DNA of 64,000 nt. Source: Legionella cherrii. GTDB taxonomy: Bacteria > Pseudomonadota > Gammaproteobacteria > Legionellales > Legionellaceae. Positions 26,876 through 35,477 of this stretch are shown here, in pieces; the stretch's first letter is position 1; each line of letters starts with the position of its first letter. Under the pieces are notes generated by a model. The model was not told the DNA's origin. It searched no databases and saw nothing but the letters and a program-made list of their open reading frames with translations. The stretch spans positions 1,143,501-1,207,500 of the forward strand of contig NZ_LR134173.1 in assembly GCF_900635815.1 (NCBI RefSeq). Direction: 5' to 3'. Position numbers and translations under genes: made by a program.

Positions 26876-28036
26876 CTAGTCGAGCTTTGTTCTAAATATT
26901 TTCCCCGTCAAAAGAATCAAAATGGACGCTATTAATAAAATAGGAAAAATATTTGGAACTATTTGGCTAAACGTATTGCCTTTCAGCAAAATTCCACGTG
27001 CAATCCGTATAAAGTACGTCATGGGCACACAGTACCCTATCATTTGTGCCCAAGTAGGCATTCCATAAAAAGAAAAAATGTAACCCGATAAAAACATTGA
27101 AGGGAGTTGATAGAAAACGCTCAGTTGCATTGCTTGCATCGGAGTACGTGCCAGGGTGGAGAAAATCATGCCCACCATTAAATTGGCAATAATAAATGGT
27201 GCAACTGCAATATAAAGTAATAAGATACTTCCTTCAGTAGGAATATGAATTAATAATTTACCAAAAATTAAAATACTGGTTAGTTGTAAATAACCTAAAA
27301 CAATATAGGGTATTACCTTACCAAGAATGATTTCTGTGGGTTTTAATGGCGTGCTTAACAACATTTCCATTGTCCCAGACTCTTTTTCTGAAGTGATGGC
27401 GGTTGATGTAAGCATCACCATGGTTAGTGTAAGGAGTACGCCGATTAACCCTGGAACAATGTTATAAGAACTGGTATTCGATTCATTATAAAGTCGATGA
27501 ATGGTGAGATTGACACTTCGCTTTGACTGAGTAGGTGATGGGGAACCTAAACCTTGTCTATTGAATGTCTCCATAGTCTGGTTGAGAATGGGAAGTGCAT
27601 TGCTCAGTGCGCTAGCACTGCTTCCTGGATCTGAGCCATCGATTTCGACCAGTAACTGTGGGTTTTCGTTACGAATATATTTACGAGTAAAATTAGGGGG
27701 AATAGTGAAGGCGAAGCTTATTTTTCCATTGGCGAAATCCTGATTCTTTTTATTTTCGTTCATTTTCTCATCATGAATCACGCTAAAATATCCTGAAGCT
27801 TCAAGAGCGCTGACATAACTTCGAGTTAATGGCGAATTATCATAGCTAATAATTGTAGTCGGAAGATGTTTGGGATCAAATTGGATGGCAAAACCAAAGA
27901 GTATAAGCAACATAATTGGTAAGATGACTAACATCGCTATGGTGCCACGATCCCGAGTGATGAGAATAAATTCTTTGCGTATTAAGCCGTCGAGACGCGC
28001 TATAGATAATCCATGTAATAGGTCCTTATATTTCAT
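26876..28036 (-). CDS. ABC-2 type export permease (YhhJ/YbhR-like)
   Basis: A 386-residue ABC-2 permease. It has one N-terminal helix (LILLFGFAIQFD region), a large periplasmic domain with FTIPPNFTRKY, and five C-terminal helices. The signature SEKESGTMEMLLSTPLKPTEIILGK lies just before the helical bundle. Its ATG overlaps the ATPase stop by 4 nt, so the two are translationally coupled. Only one permease gene is present, whereas YbhFSR-type systems have two, so this one probably forms a homodimer. Confidence 0.93.
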   Translation of the reverse strand: MKYKDLLHGLSIARLDGLIRKEFILITRDRGTIAMLVILPIMLLILFGFAIQFDPKHLPTTIISYDNSPLTRSYVSALEASGYFSVIHDEKMNENKKNQDFANGKISFAFTIPPNFTRKYIRNENPQLLVEIDGSDPGSSASALSNALPILNQTMETFNRQGLGSPSPTQSKRSVNLTIHRLYNESNTSSYNIVPGLIGVLLTLTMVMLTSTAITSEKESGTMEMLLSTPLKPTEIILGKVIPYIVLGYLQLTSILIFGKLLIHIPTEGSILLLYIAVAPFIIANLMVGMIFSTLARTPMQAMQLSVFYQLPSMFLSGYIFSFYGMPTWAQMIGYCVPMTYFIRIARGILLKGNTFSQIVPNIFPILLIASILILLTGKIFRTKLD

Positions 28037-28935
28037 CGCATTAATCCGATAAATACTTCCTCAAAAGAAGGTGTAGTTTCTTTAAATGACAGCTCACTGT
28101 GTTCGTCAATCATCCGTTTCAGTGATTGATGATCCTTTGATGAAATCCGTAGCTCATTATTTACGATTGAGGCCAACAACTTGGGATAGGAATCATTTAT
28201 TTTTTCCATGAACTGATTTTGTTCTTTTCTAGCCGCTTTGAGTATATACGTTTTGACTTGGGAGTGAGGAATCAAATCTCTGGTGCTACCTGTATACAAT
28301 AGCCTCCCTACATTAATATATGCTAGGCTACTGCACTTTTCCGCTTCATCCATATAATGAGTTGTCACAAGGATTGTGGTGCCATCACGGGAGGAAATTT
28401 TATGTAAGTAATCCCAAAATTCTTTACGAGCTTTTGGATCAACACCGGCGGTAGGTTCATCTAAGAATAATAGTTGAGGTTTATGCAGCAAGCTACATGC
28501 CAGAGCCAAACGTTGTTTCCACCCTCCAGATAAATTACCTGCTTGTACCTTTTGGTACTCTTCAAGCTCAAGATCTTTTATAATTTCTTCTATTGCTTTA
28601 GCCGAATTTTTTATCTGAAAAATATCCGCAACAAAACGCAGATTTTCATGGACCGTTAATCCTGTATAATAACTAAATTTTTGCGGCATATAACCGGTAC
28701 GTTTTTTTATCTCATCACTCTGTGTGCGAATATCGTAACCAAGACAAGTCCCTACTCCATCGGTGGGAGTTAAAAGACCACAAATCATTCGGATCGTTGT
28801 CGTCTTACCACTACCATTCGAACCTAAGAATCCAAATATCGATCCTTTTTCCACCTGTAAGTTTATGTGATCAACCGCGACCTTTTCATCAAATTTCTTG
28901 GTTAATCCTTTAACATCAATTGTTAGCTCACTCAT
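28033..28935 (-). CDS. ABC transporter ATPase of the efflux system
   Basis: A single nucleotide-binding domain of 300 residues. Walker A is GSNGSGKTT, the Q-loop region is GYMPQKFSYY, the signature is LSGGW (Trp instead of the usual Gln), Walker B is LLFLDEPTAG and the switch His is in VTTHYMDEAE. E. coli YbhF has two fused domains, whereas this has one. It overlaps the HlyD gene and the permease gene by 4 nt on either side. It powers export through the flanking membrane proteins. Confidence 0.95.
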   Translation of the reverse strand: MSELTIDVKGLTKKFDEKVAVDHINLQVEKGSIFGFLGSNGSGKTTTIRMICGLLTPTDGVGTCLGYDIRTQSDEIKKRTGYMPQKFSYYTGLTVHENLRFVADIFQIKNSAKAIEEIIKDLELEEYQKVQAGNLSGGWKQRLALACSLLHKPQLLFLDEPTAGVDPKARKEFWDYLHKISSRDGTTILVTTHYMDEAEKCSSLAYINVGRLLYTGSTRDLIPHSQVKTYILKAARKEQNQFMEKINDSYPKLLASIVNNELRISSKDHQSLKRMIDEHSELSFKETTPSFEEVFIGLMR

Positions 28936-29765
28936 TGAGTTATTTCCAAAGTGACAGGATGGCCGAGATGAATTTTTTCGAGATCGGGTGAGTCAATTTT
29001 GGCTTCTATCCGGAATACGAGACGTTGACGCTCCTCCCGGGAATAAATGATGGGGGGAGTGTATTCAGCAATGTTTGAGATGTAGAAGATATGGCCTGTG
29101 GCAAAATGAGCATTATGATCGGTTTTGATTTTAACCTGTTGATTTAGGCGTAATCGATCGAGTTTTTCTTCTGGAACAAAAAATACGGCTTTAATATTTT
29201 TTTTGGTCACTAGAGAAAGAACAGGAGCTCCTGCTTGGACAAATTCACCTTGTGTATAATAAGTATCAAATACAATTCCATTATCGGTAGCAAAATTTTC
29301 TTTGCGCGTCACCTGCCACTTTTTCTCAGCAGTATCAACCCGATTACTTTTAATTTTCGCGTCAATCTCTGCAAGTTGATCTTTGGAAATATTTAAATCC
29401 CTTTGCGCTGCATCAAGATCATTTTGACTTGCTGCATTTTGTTTGCGCATCTCCTGAACACGGCGATAATTGATTTCATTGTATTGAAGCTGAGTCAAAG
29501 TTTGTTGCCGTTGAGCAAGCAAATCTTTTTTATTTAATTTGCTCATTTGTAGATTATAAAGCTCGCTTGTTTGTTCAAGTCTGAGTAGAAATTGATTTTT
29601 TTTGACTTGTTGTCCTCTTAGTACGGCGAGATCAGTCAGTCGTCCAGCAAAATCGGCAGAAAAATAGACAAGATCTGCATCAATATACCCACTAAAAGAC
29701 TTATTTTCTTCCCCACAGGCTGTTAATAGTAAGACAGTCAATCCAATCAACAGCAATTTACGCAT
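28932..29765 (-). CDS. HlyD-family membrane fusion lipoprotein (YbhG-like)
   Basis: This 277-residue protein has a lipobox (VLLLTAC), so it is probably a periplasmic lipoprotein. A short lipoyl-like half (YIDADLVYFSADFAGRL) is followed by a coiled-coil hairpin of about 100 residues (NKKDLLAQRQQTLTQ to AEIDAKIKS). The second half is ATDNGIVFDTYYTQGEFVQAG. It bridges the permease and the outer-membrane factor. It is the first gene of the four-gene operon, with AGGATGA before the ATG. Confidence 0.93.
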   Translation of the reverse strand: MRKLLLIGLTVLLLTACGEENKSFSGYIDADLVYFSADFAGRLTDLAVLRGQQVKKNQFLLRLEQTSELYNLQMSKLNKKDLLAQRQQTLTQLQYNEINYRRVQEMRKQNAASQNDLDAAQRDLNISKDQLAEIDAKIKSNRVDTAEKKWQVTRKENFATDNGIVFDTYYTQGEFVQAGAPVLSLVTKKNIKAVFFVPEEKLDRLRLNQQVKIKTDHNAHFATGHIFYISNIAEYTPPIIYSREERQRLVFRIEAKIDSPDLEKIHLGHPVTLEITQ

Positions 29766-29993
29766 TTAAATCATCCTGATCTTTTTTGTTTATACTGCAG
29801 GAATATCAGCAGATATACTATTACGGTTTTAATTACGTATATTATTCCCAAGAATTCGGTGTGTCAAAAGAGTTCGTGAATTGATGCAAAGCAGTAGGAA
29901 TGCGGATACTATTTGACCTTATCTGAGTAAAATGTTACACATCAACTCGTTGTTAAACCGCTGAAAATATAAAAATTACCCGGGAGTATCTGA

Positions 29994-30410
29994 ATGAGTT
30001 TTAAATCGTTTTTTTGCGCTACATTAGCATTATCCTCTTTATTTACGCACTCTGTTTTTGCTGCGCAAAAAGAGATGACCTATAAAAATGAACGCGGTTC
30101 AATTTTAGTGCTTACTCAGTTGGCAGATAATAAAATAGAAGGTTATTTCACCACAGCAGTTGCCTCCAAAACCTGTCCACAAGCTATCAATCAAAAAAGA
30201 CCTATTACCGGTTATAGGGTAGGGAATGTGCTCTCTTTCAGTGTTGTTTATCCCATGTGTGAGTCAGTATTGAGTGTGAGTGGGCATTTTGATAACAAGG
30301 AACAAATTATTGATGCAATTTCCATACTGAGCAAGCAAGCAAGTGACATTACTCATGAGGGGCCCGGAGCTCGATTTATTGGCCATGACTCTTATAAAAA
30401 AATAGGATAA
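29994..30410 (+). CDS. Avidin-fold exported protein lacking the biotin-stacking tryptophans
   Basis: A 138-residue protein with a signal peptide (cut after VFA, residue 23). The mature part aligns by eye with streptavidin and dimeric avidins: YKNERGS matches WYNQLGS (so N32 and S36 match biotin-contact Asn23 and Ser27), EGYFTTAV matches GTYESAV, ITGY...LSFSVVY matches LTGRY...LGWTVAW, SVSGHF matches TWSGQY, and IGHDSYKKI matches VGHDTFTKV with D132 in place of Asp128. Cys61 and Cys89 sit where dimeric avidins (rhizavidin type) form a disulfide. There is no Trp in the whole protein, so biotin stacking is lost; Tyr or Phe replace several. The ligand may be something else. Confidence 0.75.
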   Translation: MSFKSFFCATLALSSLFTHSVFAAQKEMTYKNERGSILVLTQLADNKIEGYFTTAVASKTCPQAINQKRPITGYRVGNVLSFSVVYPMCESVLSVSGHFDNKEQIIDAISILSKQASDITHEGPGARFIGHDSYKKIG

Positions 30411-30443
30411 AAACCCGAGAAGTATCCTATAGCTCAATCAATA

Positions 30444-30524
30444 TAGGTTGCGCCTTGGCCGAATATTTTCTTTCCTTAAAAGTAAATGCATGATGGAGCT
30501 TTTGTTGGGCCAAGGCCCAACCTA
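30444..30524. repeat. Pair of inverted GGTTGxGCCTTGGCC repeats
   Basis: TAGGTTGCGCCTTGGCC (30444-30460) and GGCCAAGGCCCAACCTA (30508-30524) are inverted copies with one mismatch, separated by 47 nt. The right copy also forms a small hairpin of its own. Same family as 21433-21459. Lies after the avidin-like gene, so it could also end its transcript. Confidence 0.62.
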
Positions 30525-30564
30525 CATCAAATACAGTTGAGCATAAATCTGAAGGAATCAGAGA

Positions 30565-30900
30565 GTGATTATGTTGTACAATATCCATTTTCTTCGCTTG
30601 TACGCGATAATTTTTTTAGTTATCTATGACCGGCATTATTTTTTTAGTTTATGTTATAAAAAAGGCTCAGGCCTCACTACCGAATTGGTCCCTTTCTATT
30701 TTAACCAAGAATGTCTTTATTGGGCACTCCTCATCATATTTGCAACCTATTTGATTTTATTGTTCATGACGGAATTCGCAAGATATGTTTCTTCCCTGAT
30801 TTTAGGAATAAACAAGATGGGTTTCATTGCCAATATCACTATGGTTATTTTGGTCGCCTATTTGTTACATTTTCTGAGATTGTTTTCCCTTGTTACCTAA
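30565..30900 (+). CDS. Small unknown membrane protein
   Basis: I do not recognise this protein of about 110 residues. Start is GTG 30565 (GAAGGA 8 nt upstream) or ATG 30571. It is very hydrophobic, with segments at about residues 8-30, 48-68 and 84-108, suggesting three membrane helices, and no conserved motif is evident. It converges on the YhhN gene with a 1-nt gap. It could be a real small membrane protein or a chance frame, but the ribosome site and hydrophobic pattern favour a gene. Confidence 0.5.
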   Translation: MIMLYNIHFLRLYAIIFLVIYDRHYFFSLCYKKGSGLTTELVPFYFNQECLYWALLIIFATYLILLFMTEFARYVSSLILGINKMGFIANITMVILVAYLLHFLRLFSLVT

Positions 30901-30901
30901 C

Positions 30902-31597
30902 CTACTGCGCCAGTTTTGAACCTCGAAATAAGTTATACAATTTAAGGAAGATTATTTCTTTGGTCTGTGTGATGCTGACGACCAATAAAAATTGGGCGGC
31001 GTAATATAAAAGCATTACGAGCACAGCTATGGGTTTGTTGTTTGCTAAAACAAATAAGTTTAAGGACAAAACAAAGTCAGACAATAAAAAAAGAATCGCT
31101 CCGAGCCGAGTAAAAAGCGATTGCCGTTTTACTTGAAAGGCGCAAAATACCATTAAAGTGAGCAGGCATAAATAAGCTGCTACTGGTTTCTTCATCTCGC
31201 CCAAATAGGGGGATAAAAAATAGAAGCTTACTAAGACAAATACCAAGATAGGTGAAAAAGAAAGAACATTTTTGCCTCGAAATTGCCTATTTTTTAAAAA
31301 CAAACAGATGTAGGTAACGTGCGTTGCCATAAATGCCAAGATCCCCACTTGCAATGCCATTTTTATGGGGAGGGTTAAAAAAATATCGCCAATGAGTGAA
31401 CATCCTAAGGCAAGGAGTAACAAGACTTTTACTTGTTTGTAGCAATTAATTTGTAGGACAAAGAGCATCAGTAAAGCAATGGGAATGGGTTTAAGTAAGG
31501 TAGTTAAAGGAAACTGAATAAAAGAAAGTACTATAAGATAAAATATCATGCTGAGCAAAAATAAAGGCAGAGTGATTTTAAATGGCTGTCCTGTCAT
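30902..31597 (-). CDS. YhhN-family membrane protein (lysoplasmalogenase-like)
   Basis: A 231-residue protein with about eight membrane helices. Conserved YhhN blocks are ALGCSLIGDIFL, GAILFLLSDFVLSLN and LLYYAAQFLLV; the Asp in GD and SD are family-conserved. Family members (mammalian TMEM86, some bacterial YhhN) hydrolyse the vinyl-ether bond of lysoplasmalogens; Legionella members have been linked to this activity. The neighbours give no pathway hint. Confidence in the family is high, in the reaction moderate. Confidence 0.85.
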   Translation of the reverse strand: MTGQPFKITLPLFLLSMIFYLIVLSFIQFPLTTLLKPIPIALLMLFVLQINCYKQVKVLLLLALGCSLIGDIFLTLPIKMALQVGILAFMATHVTYICLFLKNRQFRGKNVLSFSPILVFVLVSFYFLSPYLGEMKKPVAAYLCLLTLMVFCAFQVKRQSLFTRLGAILFLLSDFVLSLNLFVLANNKPIAVLVMLLYYAAQFLLVVSITQTKEIIFLKLYNLFRGSKLAQ

Positions 31598-31729
31598 GTA
31601 GAAATCCCTTTAATTCAATGGCTTAAATATCTCTTAGTATACACATTCTTTATTGTTCCTTTAATTTTTTGTTTATTTAAAACAATTGTGGTTTAATAAC
31701 GTGCTTTTTGTGTTTTTTAAGGTCTAGTT

Positions 31730-31999
31730 ATGAAAAAAATAATCGTGCTTGTACTTATGGCTTCTTTGTTCTCAGTAGGTCATGCCAGTAAGCTCAGTAA
31801 ATTTTTGAAACAGATGGACGAAGAAGATAGAGCTCGTCAAGAAAGAGAGTGGCAACAAGATATGAATTTCGGTGATTTTTCATTTCGTTTGGACAGACGA
31901 TATACCGATGATCACGGGCAACGTTGTCGTGATTATAAGTTTAGAGCGCGTAGCAATCCTTTTCGCCATGGATATTATACGGTCTGTGATGAGCGCTAA
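31730..31999 (+). CDS. Small exported protein, unknown
   Basis: An 89-residue protein with a signal peptide (MKKIIVLVLMASLFSVGHA). The mature part is highly charged (EEDRARQEREWQQD) and ends with a Cys-Cys segment, RCRDYKFRARSNPFRHGYYTVCDER. This spacing recalls the C-terminal C(R)xYxxxxxxxGxxxGxxC segment of the 17-kDa surface-antigen group, but is too short to assign. AAGG precedes the ATG. Probably periplasmic with one disulfide. Confidence 0.65.
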   Translation: MKKIIVLVLMASLFSVGHASKLSKFLKQMDEEDRARQEREWQQDMNFGDFSFRLDRRYTDDHGQRCRDYKFRARSNPFRHGYYTVCDER

Positions 32000-32174
32000 G
32001 CGTTAATTGATTGCGGTTTGGAACGGGTTCTTCCATGCCGCGATCGCAAAAATTTTAATATACCTGTTTATCAATTTTTCTATTTGAAATGGAGAAATCC
32101 ATTCTATATCCTAGAATAACATCATATAGACCAAAATTTTCCTGTGGCGATACAAATCTATTAAAGGATGCATT

Positions 32175-32507
32175 ATGCGTAAGTCTATGATGATGTTTTT
32201 CCTTTTGGCATTTTCTTTCTGTATTTATGCCAATATTGCCAATGACATCTTATTAAGCAGAACATCAGATCAGAAAACGCAAATATTAAGCGGTATTATC
32301 AATGCAGCAGGCGAACCCTGTACTCCTCTTGGATCTTTTTATCAAGGGGTCGATCTCAATGGTGCAGCATATTGGAATGTTGCCTGCTCTGATGGTCATT
32401 CATATGTTATCCAGATAGCCAATGATGCTGATGCGACAACCACAATAATTCAATGCAGTGCAATGAAATCATTGGGAGCACAATGTTTTAAACGTTTTGG
32501 ATTTTAG
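32175..32507 (+). CDS. Small exported Cys-containing protein, unknown
   Basis: A 110-residue protein with a signal peptide (MMMFFLLAFSFCIYA). The mature part has four Cys (GEPCTP, NVACSDG, IIQCSA, AQCFKR), suggesting two disulfides. The AYWNVACSDGHSYVIQI block is a pattern I have seen in small periplasmic proteins of unknown function. RBS AAAGG is upstream. No functional assignment. Confidence 0.65.
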   Translation: MRKSMMMFFLLAFSFCIYANIANDILLSRTSDQKTQILSGIINAAGEPCTPLGSFYQGVDLNGAAYWNVACSDGHSYVIQIANDADATTTIIQCSAMKSLGAQCFKRFGF

Positions 32508-32649
32508 ATCGACCCAACGAACTTGCAATGAAAAATTTTCCCAACATAAGTCAGCGATAAATAGTAATGGAGTTGAATGGAAGCAGGTTGTATACTCATA
32601 AAAGGTCATTGACATAAATGGTATCGGTCGAATAAAAAAAGGATTTTTT

Positions 32650-32892
32650 ATGGAGCAGACAGTAGAACGTCGTGTTGTTAATTTAATTGCTAGAACGCAA
32701 GAAATTCCACCTGATGAGATTGATTTGGATCAATCAATTGACCAGTTAGTTCCTAGCTCTCTGGACTTAGTTAATTTGTTCTTTGACTTAGAGGATGAGT
32801 TTGATTTGGATATTCGTAATGATATTTATAAAGAACAAACCATTCGAGAAATAGCAATTGATATTAACCAATTAATCGCTAAAAAGAACTAA
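32650..32892 (+). CDS. Acyl carrier protein-like protein (orphan)
   Basis: An 80-residue ACP-type protein. The phosphopantetheine site reads PSSLDLVNL with Ser37 as the likely attachment residue; the canonical DSLD is SSLD here. Overall acidic, four-helix layout and the length match ACPs. AAGGA precedes the ATG. It is alone, with no ketosynthase or adenylation gene within several kb, so it may serve in trans for a lipid or polyketide pathway. The housekeeping AcpP is usually beside fabD/fabF, so this is a specialised ACP. Confidence 0.82.
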   Translation: MEQTVERRVVNLIARTQEIPPDEIDLDQSIDQLVPSSLDLVNLFFDLEDEFDLDIRNDIYKEQTIREIAIDINQLIAKKN

Positions 32893-33066
32893 ATACATCA
32901 ATTCTTCTATCCGACTCATAATAATTCAAATTAATGAGCGTCCTCAACTTCACTACGATTTTTTACGGTATTAAATAATTCATAAGAACTATTTTTTGCA
33001 CATGTATTTATTGTTATTCTGCTAAAGAAAATTTAGAATGCCTTTTTTTATTAAGGGTAAGCCAAA

Positions 33067-33972
33067 ATGCCATCAGTATTCGAATTTCTAGGGATAAAAA
33101 AGCAACTTTCTACACCAGTTCCTCAACTTGGTATCAATAATGCTCTGTACAAACGGCAAATAGAATCACAACAGTATTTTACTATTGAAAGTGCTGCCGA
33201 GGCGGCTGATGGCAATAAGCTGGCTATAAACCTCAAAAAGGGGCAGGATTTTAGAACATCCAATCAACAACATATCGAATTTTTAAATCAATGCATTACA
33301 CTTGTTAAAGAAAAATCAAATCTATTAAAAAGTACTGATCAAAAAATTGCGGGAAGTGTTGTTTTTGGTGTCACCGCAACCGCCTTGTCTTTTCTTCCTG
33401 TGGTAGGATTTTTAGGTTGGATAGGTTGGGCCGCTACAGCTTATTTTATAAACCAACGCGCCACAGCCTATGCTGAATATCATGAAGCATTAACACTTTT
33501 AGTTGGAGCATGTAATTGGAGTCTTGGACAAGGTCCTGAGGATCGTAAAGATAGAATTCCTAATCTCACCAAGAATGAAACAATACGTGCTATGATGGCA
33601 GTACTTTATCCGGTTCTTACTGAAGTGCAAGTAAGACATTTGATTGCGGATGATGTTGAGGAAGTATTTGCCAAGGAATTACAAGATTATGAAGAAAGAT
33701 TCCAATTAGGTTTTAAGACGGATCGATTTTTCTCTAAGCAAGACGATACCATAGCCCTCAGTAAAAAGGGTGCTGAATTTAGCCGTTGCATTTATGGTTT
33801 TAATAAAGGTGGATTTACTGATTTTCTCGATGCGATTGTATCCATTCTTCCCGATTTATATAAAGCAGCAATTCATGGTGTCCAACAACTAAAGTCTTGG
33901 TGGCAAGAAAAAACAAATGCTCCAGAAAAAGAAGACGAAGTACATAATCATGAAACACCCAAAGTGTTGTAA
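33067..33972 (+). CDS. Unknown protein with hydrophobic hairpin and acidic C-terminus; effector candidate
   Basis: I do not recognise this 301-residue protein. There is no signal peptide. A Gly/Phe/Trp-rich hydrophobic hairpin occupies about residues 95-130, followed by helical soluble segments. The C-terminus is acidic and polar (NAPEKEDEVHNHETPKVL), similar to the Glu-rich export signals of many Dot/Icm substrates. AAGGG precedes the ATG. No convincing PmrA box precedes it. Function unknown; effector status is an inference. Confidence 0.65.
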   Translation: MPSVFEFLGIKKQLSTPVPQLGINNALYKRQIESQQYFTIESAAEAADGNKLAINLKKGQDFRTSNQQHIEFLNQCITLVKEKSNLLKSTDQKIAGSVVFGVTATALSFLPVVGFLGWIGWAATAYFINQRATAYAEYHEALTLLVGACNWSLGQGPEDRKDRIPNLTKNETIRAMMAVLYPVLTEVQVRHLIADDVEEVFAKELQDYEERFQLGFKTDRFFSKQDDTIALSKKGAEFSRCIYGFNKGGFTDFLDAIVSILPDLYKAAIHGVQQLKSWWQEKTNAPEKEDEVHNHETPKVL

Positions 33973-34089
33973 GTAATACCCGTTGCTTAAACTCGATGAC
34001 AAGTCGTTTTTGGGGATGGTTTTTTATTTTTAATCAAAAAATTGCAAATAGTCTATTTAGAATCTATAACCAATTTGCTTTAGTCCGGC

Positions 34090-34115
34090 ATCCCGCGAAC
34101 AGCTCGCGGGATTTT
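34090..34115 (+). terminator. Rho-independent terminator after the 33067 gene
   Basis: ATCCCGCGA (34090-34098) pairs with TCGCGGGAT (34104-34112) around a 5-nt loop, followed by a short T run. It lies 118 nt after the stop codon of the upstream gene. Confidence 0.7.
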
Positions 34116-34219
34116 AACAACATGAATTATCAATAATCCCTAATTAAATAAATTGTTTTGTGGCTCCAACTACATCCGTTGCTTTGTTCAAACCATACCA
34201 TTGATAATGAGGATAAAAA

Positions 34220-35347
34220 ATGCGACTTAAGATAGAAGAAGACACTAAAGAAGCGAATGTTTTTATTTATGGTAAAATGGGCCCGGATGAAACCAATCTC
34301 ATTCTTTTTTCTAAGGTTTCCTGGTTAAGCAATCAATCGAACTACTCCTCAAATATCGCTCTCTTACAAGAAAACGGCTCAAAGTTATGGTTGATCCGTG
34401 ACAGCCGAGTTGAAGGATTGCTCACGGTTCAATCCATTAGCTGGAATAAGGAATTGGAACAATGGCAAGCGGAAGGACCCCAACGATTTATGTTGTCAAA
34501 TGACTATGGGTGGGTTTTGAATAATGCCCATCCAGAGTCTGATGATTTTCTTGTCATTGCCGATTCAGTCGGTGGGATTATTCACATGACCAATGAGAAT
34601 ACACAACCGCATCTTCCTGGATTATTAAAAATTCTATCTGCAAATGGTTATGAAGTAGAAAATAGAGTAAATCCTAAAATTGGGCAAGAAACATTATCTA
34701 TAGGTTATACTTCCTACCGCACTGACGCCGATGTTTCCCAACAAGACTCCAAGGGATCGAAACTGGTGTTGACGACCGTCAATTTGCCAGAAGGGATGCT
34801 TATGGCACTTTCTTGTCCATTGGCAACAATAATTTCTGGCCAAATGAAAGTGATGAAAGATCCGGTTACATGGGTAGCTGATGGTATTAGCTATGAACGT
34901 TCTCAGTTATTGATGCTTCATCCGGATTTGGAGGAGGGAAAGGATTTTTATCCCAATATTAAACTTAAGACCATTATTAATTACGTCTCGGCAACTTCTT
35001 TAAGTCCCGAAGAGTATTGGGCGAAATTGCAGAAAGTAGAAGAAGATATCAAGGATCCGATACTTTTAAACACCATGCAGGAGCCTGTTTTAAGTCCTAG
35101 TGGACATTCATTTGAAAAAAGTTCTATAGAAACATGGATAAACAGTAAATACGTTAATCTCCCTACAGTGAGTAATATCGTTCCTATTCCAGATCCAATA
35201 ACCAAGCAAGATATTAGGGGAAGAACTCTTGTAGTTAATAAAAATTTAAGCCAATTTATTAAAGCATGGCCTGATTTTTATAGGCAGCAAGAATATAACT
35301 TGGCAATATCGCTTTCTGAAAAAGTGCAATACTCTAAATCAAACTAA
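34220..35347 (+). CDS. Tandem U-box protein, probable E3 ubiquitin ligase effector (LubX-like)
   Basis: A 375-residue protein. Residues about 279-351 form a U-box: DPILLNTMQEPVLSPSGHSF, then SSIETWI, and after an insert DPITKQDIRGRTLVVNKNLS followed by FIKAW. Residues about 198-256 look like a second, weaker U-box: MKDPVTWVADGISYERS, then PNIKLKTIINYV. The first 195 residues are unfamiliar and may bind a target. LubX of L. pneumophila also has two U-boxes and acts inside host cells. There is no signal peptide. GAGGA is upstream of the ATG and terminator hairpins lie on both sides, so it is a single-gene unit. The predicted role is ubiquitin transfer in the host. Confidence 0.78.
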   Translation: MRLKIEEDTKEANVFIYGKMGPDETNLILFSKVSWLSNQSNYSSNIALLQENGSKLWLIRDSRVEGLLTVQSISWNKELEQWQAEGPQRFMLSNDYGWVLNNAHPESDDFLVIADSVGGIIHMTNENTQPHLPGLLKILSANGYEVENRVNPKIGQETLSIGYTSYRTDADVSQQDSKGSKLVLTTVNLPEGMLMALSCPLATIISGQMKVMKDPVTWVADGISYERSQLLMLHPDLEEGKDFYPNIKLKTIINYVSATSLSPEEYWAKLQKVEEDIKDPILLNTMQEPVLSPSGHSFEKSSIETWINSKYVNLPTVSNIVPIPDPITKQDIRGRTLVVNKNLSQFIKAWPDFYRQQEYNLAISLSEKVQYSKSN

Positions 35348-35359
35348 GGGCTTCATTCC

Positions 35360-35393
35360 GTTCCTTCGAAGATAATATTATTTTCGAAGGAAC
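35360..35393. terminator. Near-perfect 34-bp palindrome after the U-box gene
   Basis: GTTCCTTCGAA (35360-35370) pairs with TTCGAAGGAAC (35383-35393), and the AT-rich centre (ATAATATTAT) is itself palindromic. It lies 12 nt past the stop codon. Likely a terminator, although no long U-tract follows. Confidence 0.55.
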
Positions 35394-35477
35394 TGTTTCA
35401 GCAAAAACGCGTTTGATCGCACTTACATTTTTTTATGGTATAGTTTTTTATGGCTATCTATAAGGAAGTTTTGGGGT

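Noticed and set aside
32970..33000. PmrA-like repeat before the 33067 gene
   Set aside because: The second half reads CATAAG with several mismatches and no -10 follows at the right distance.
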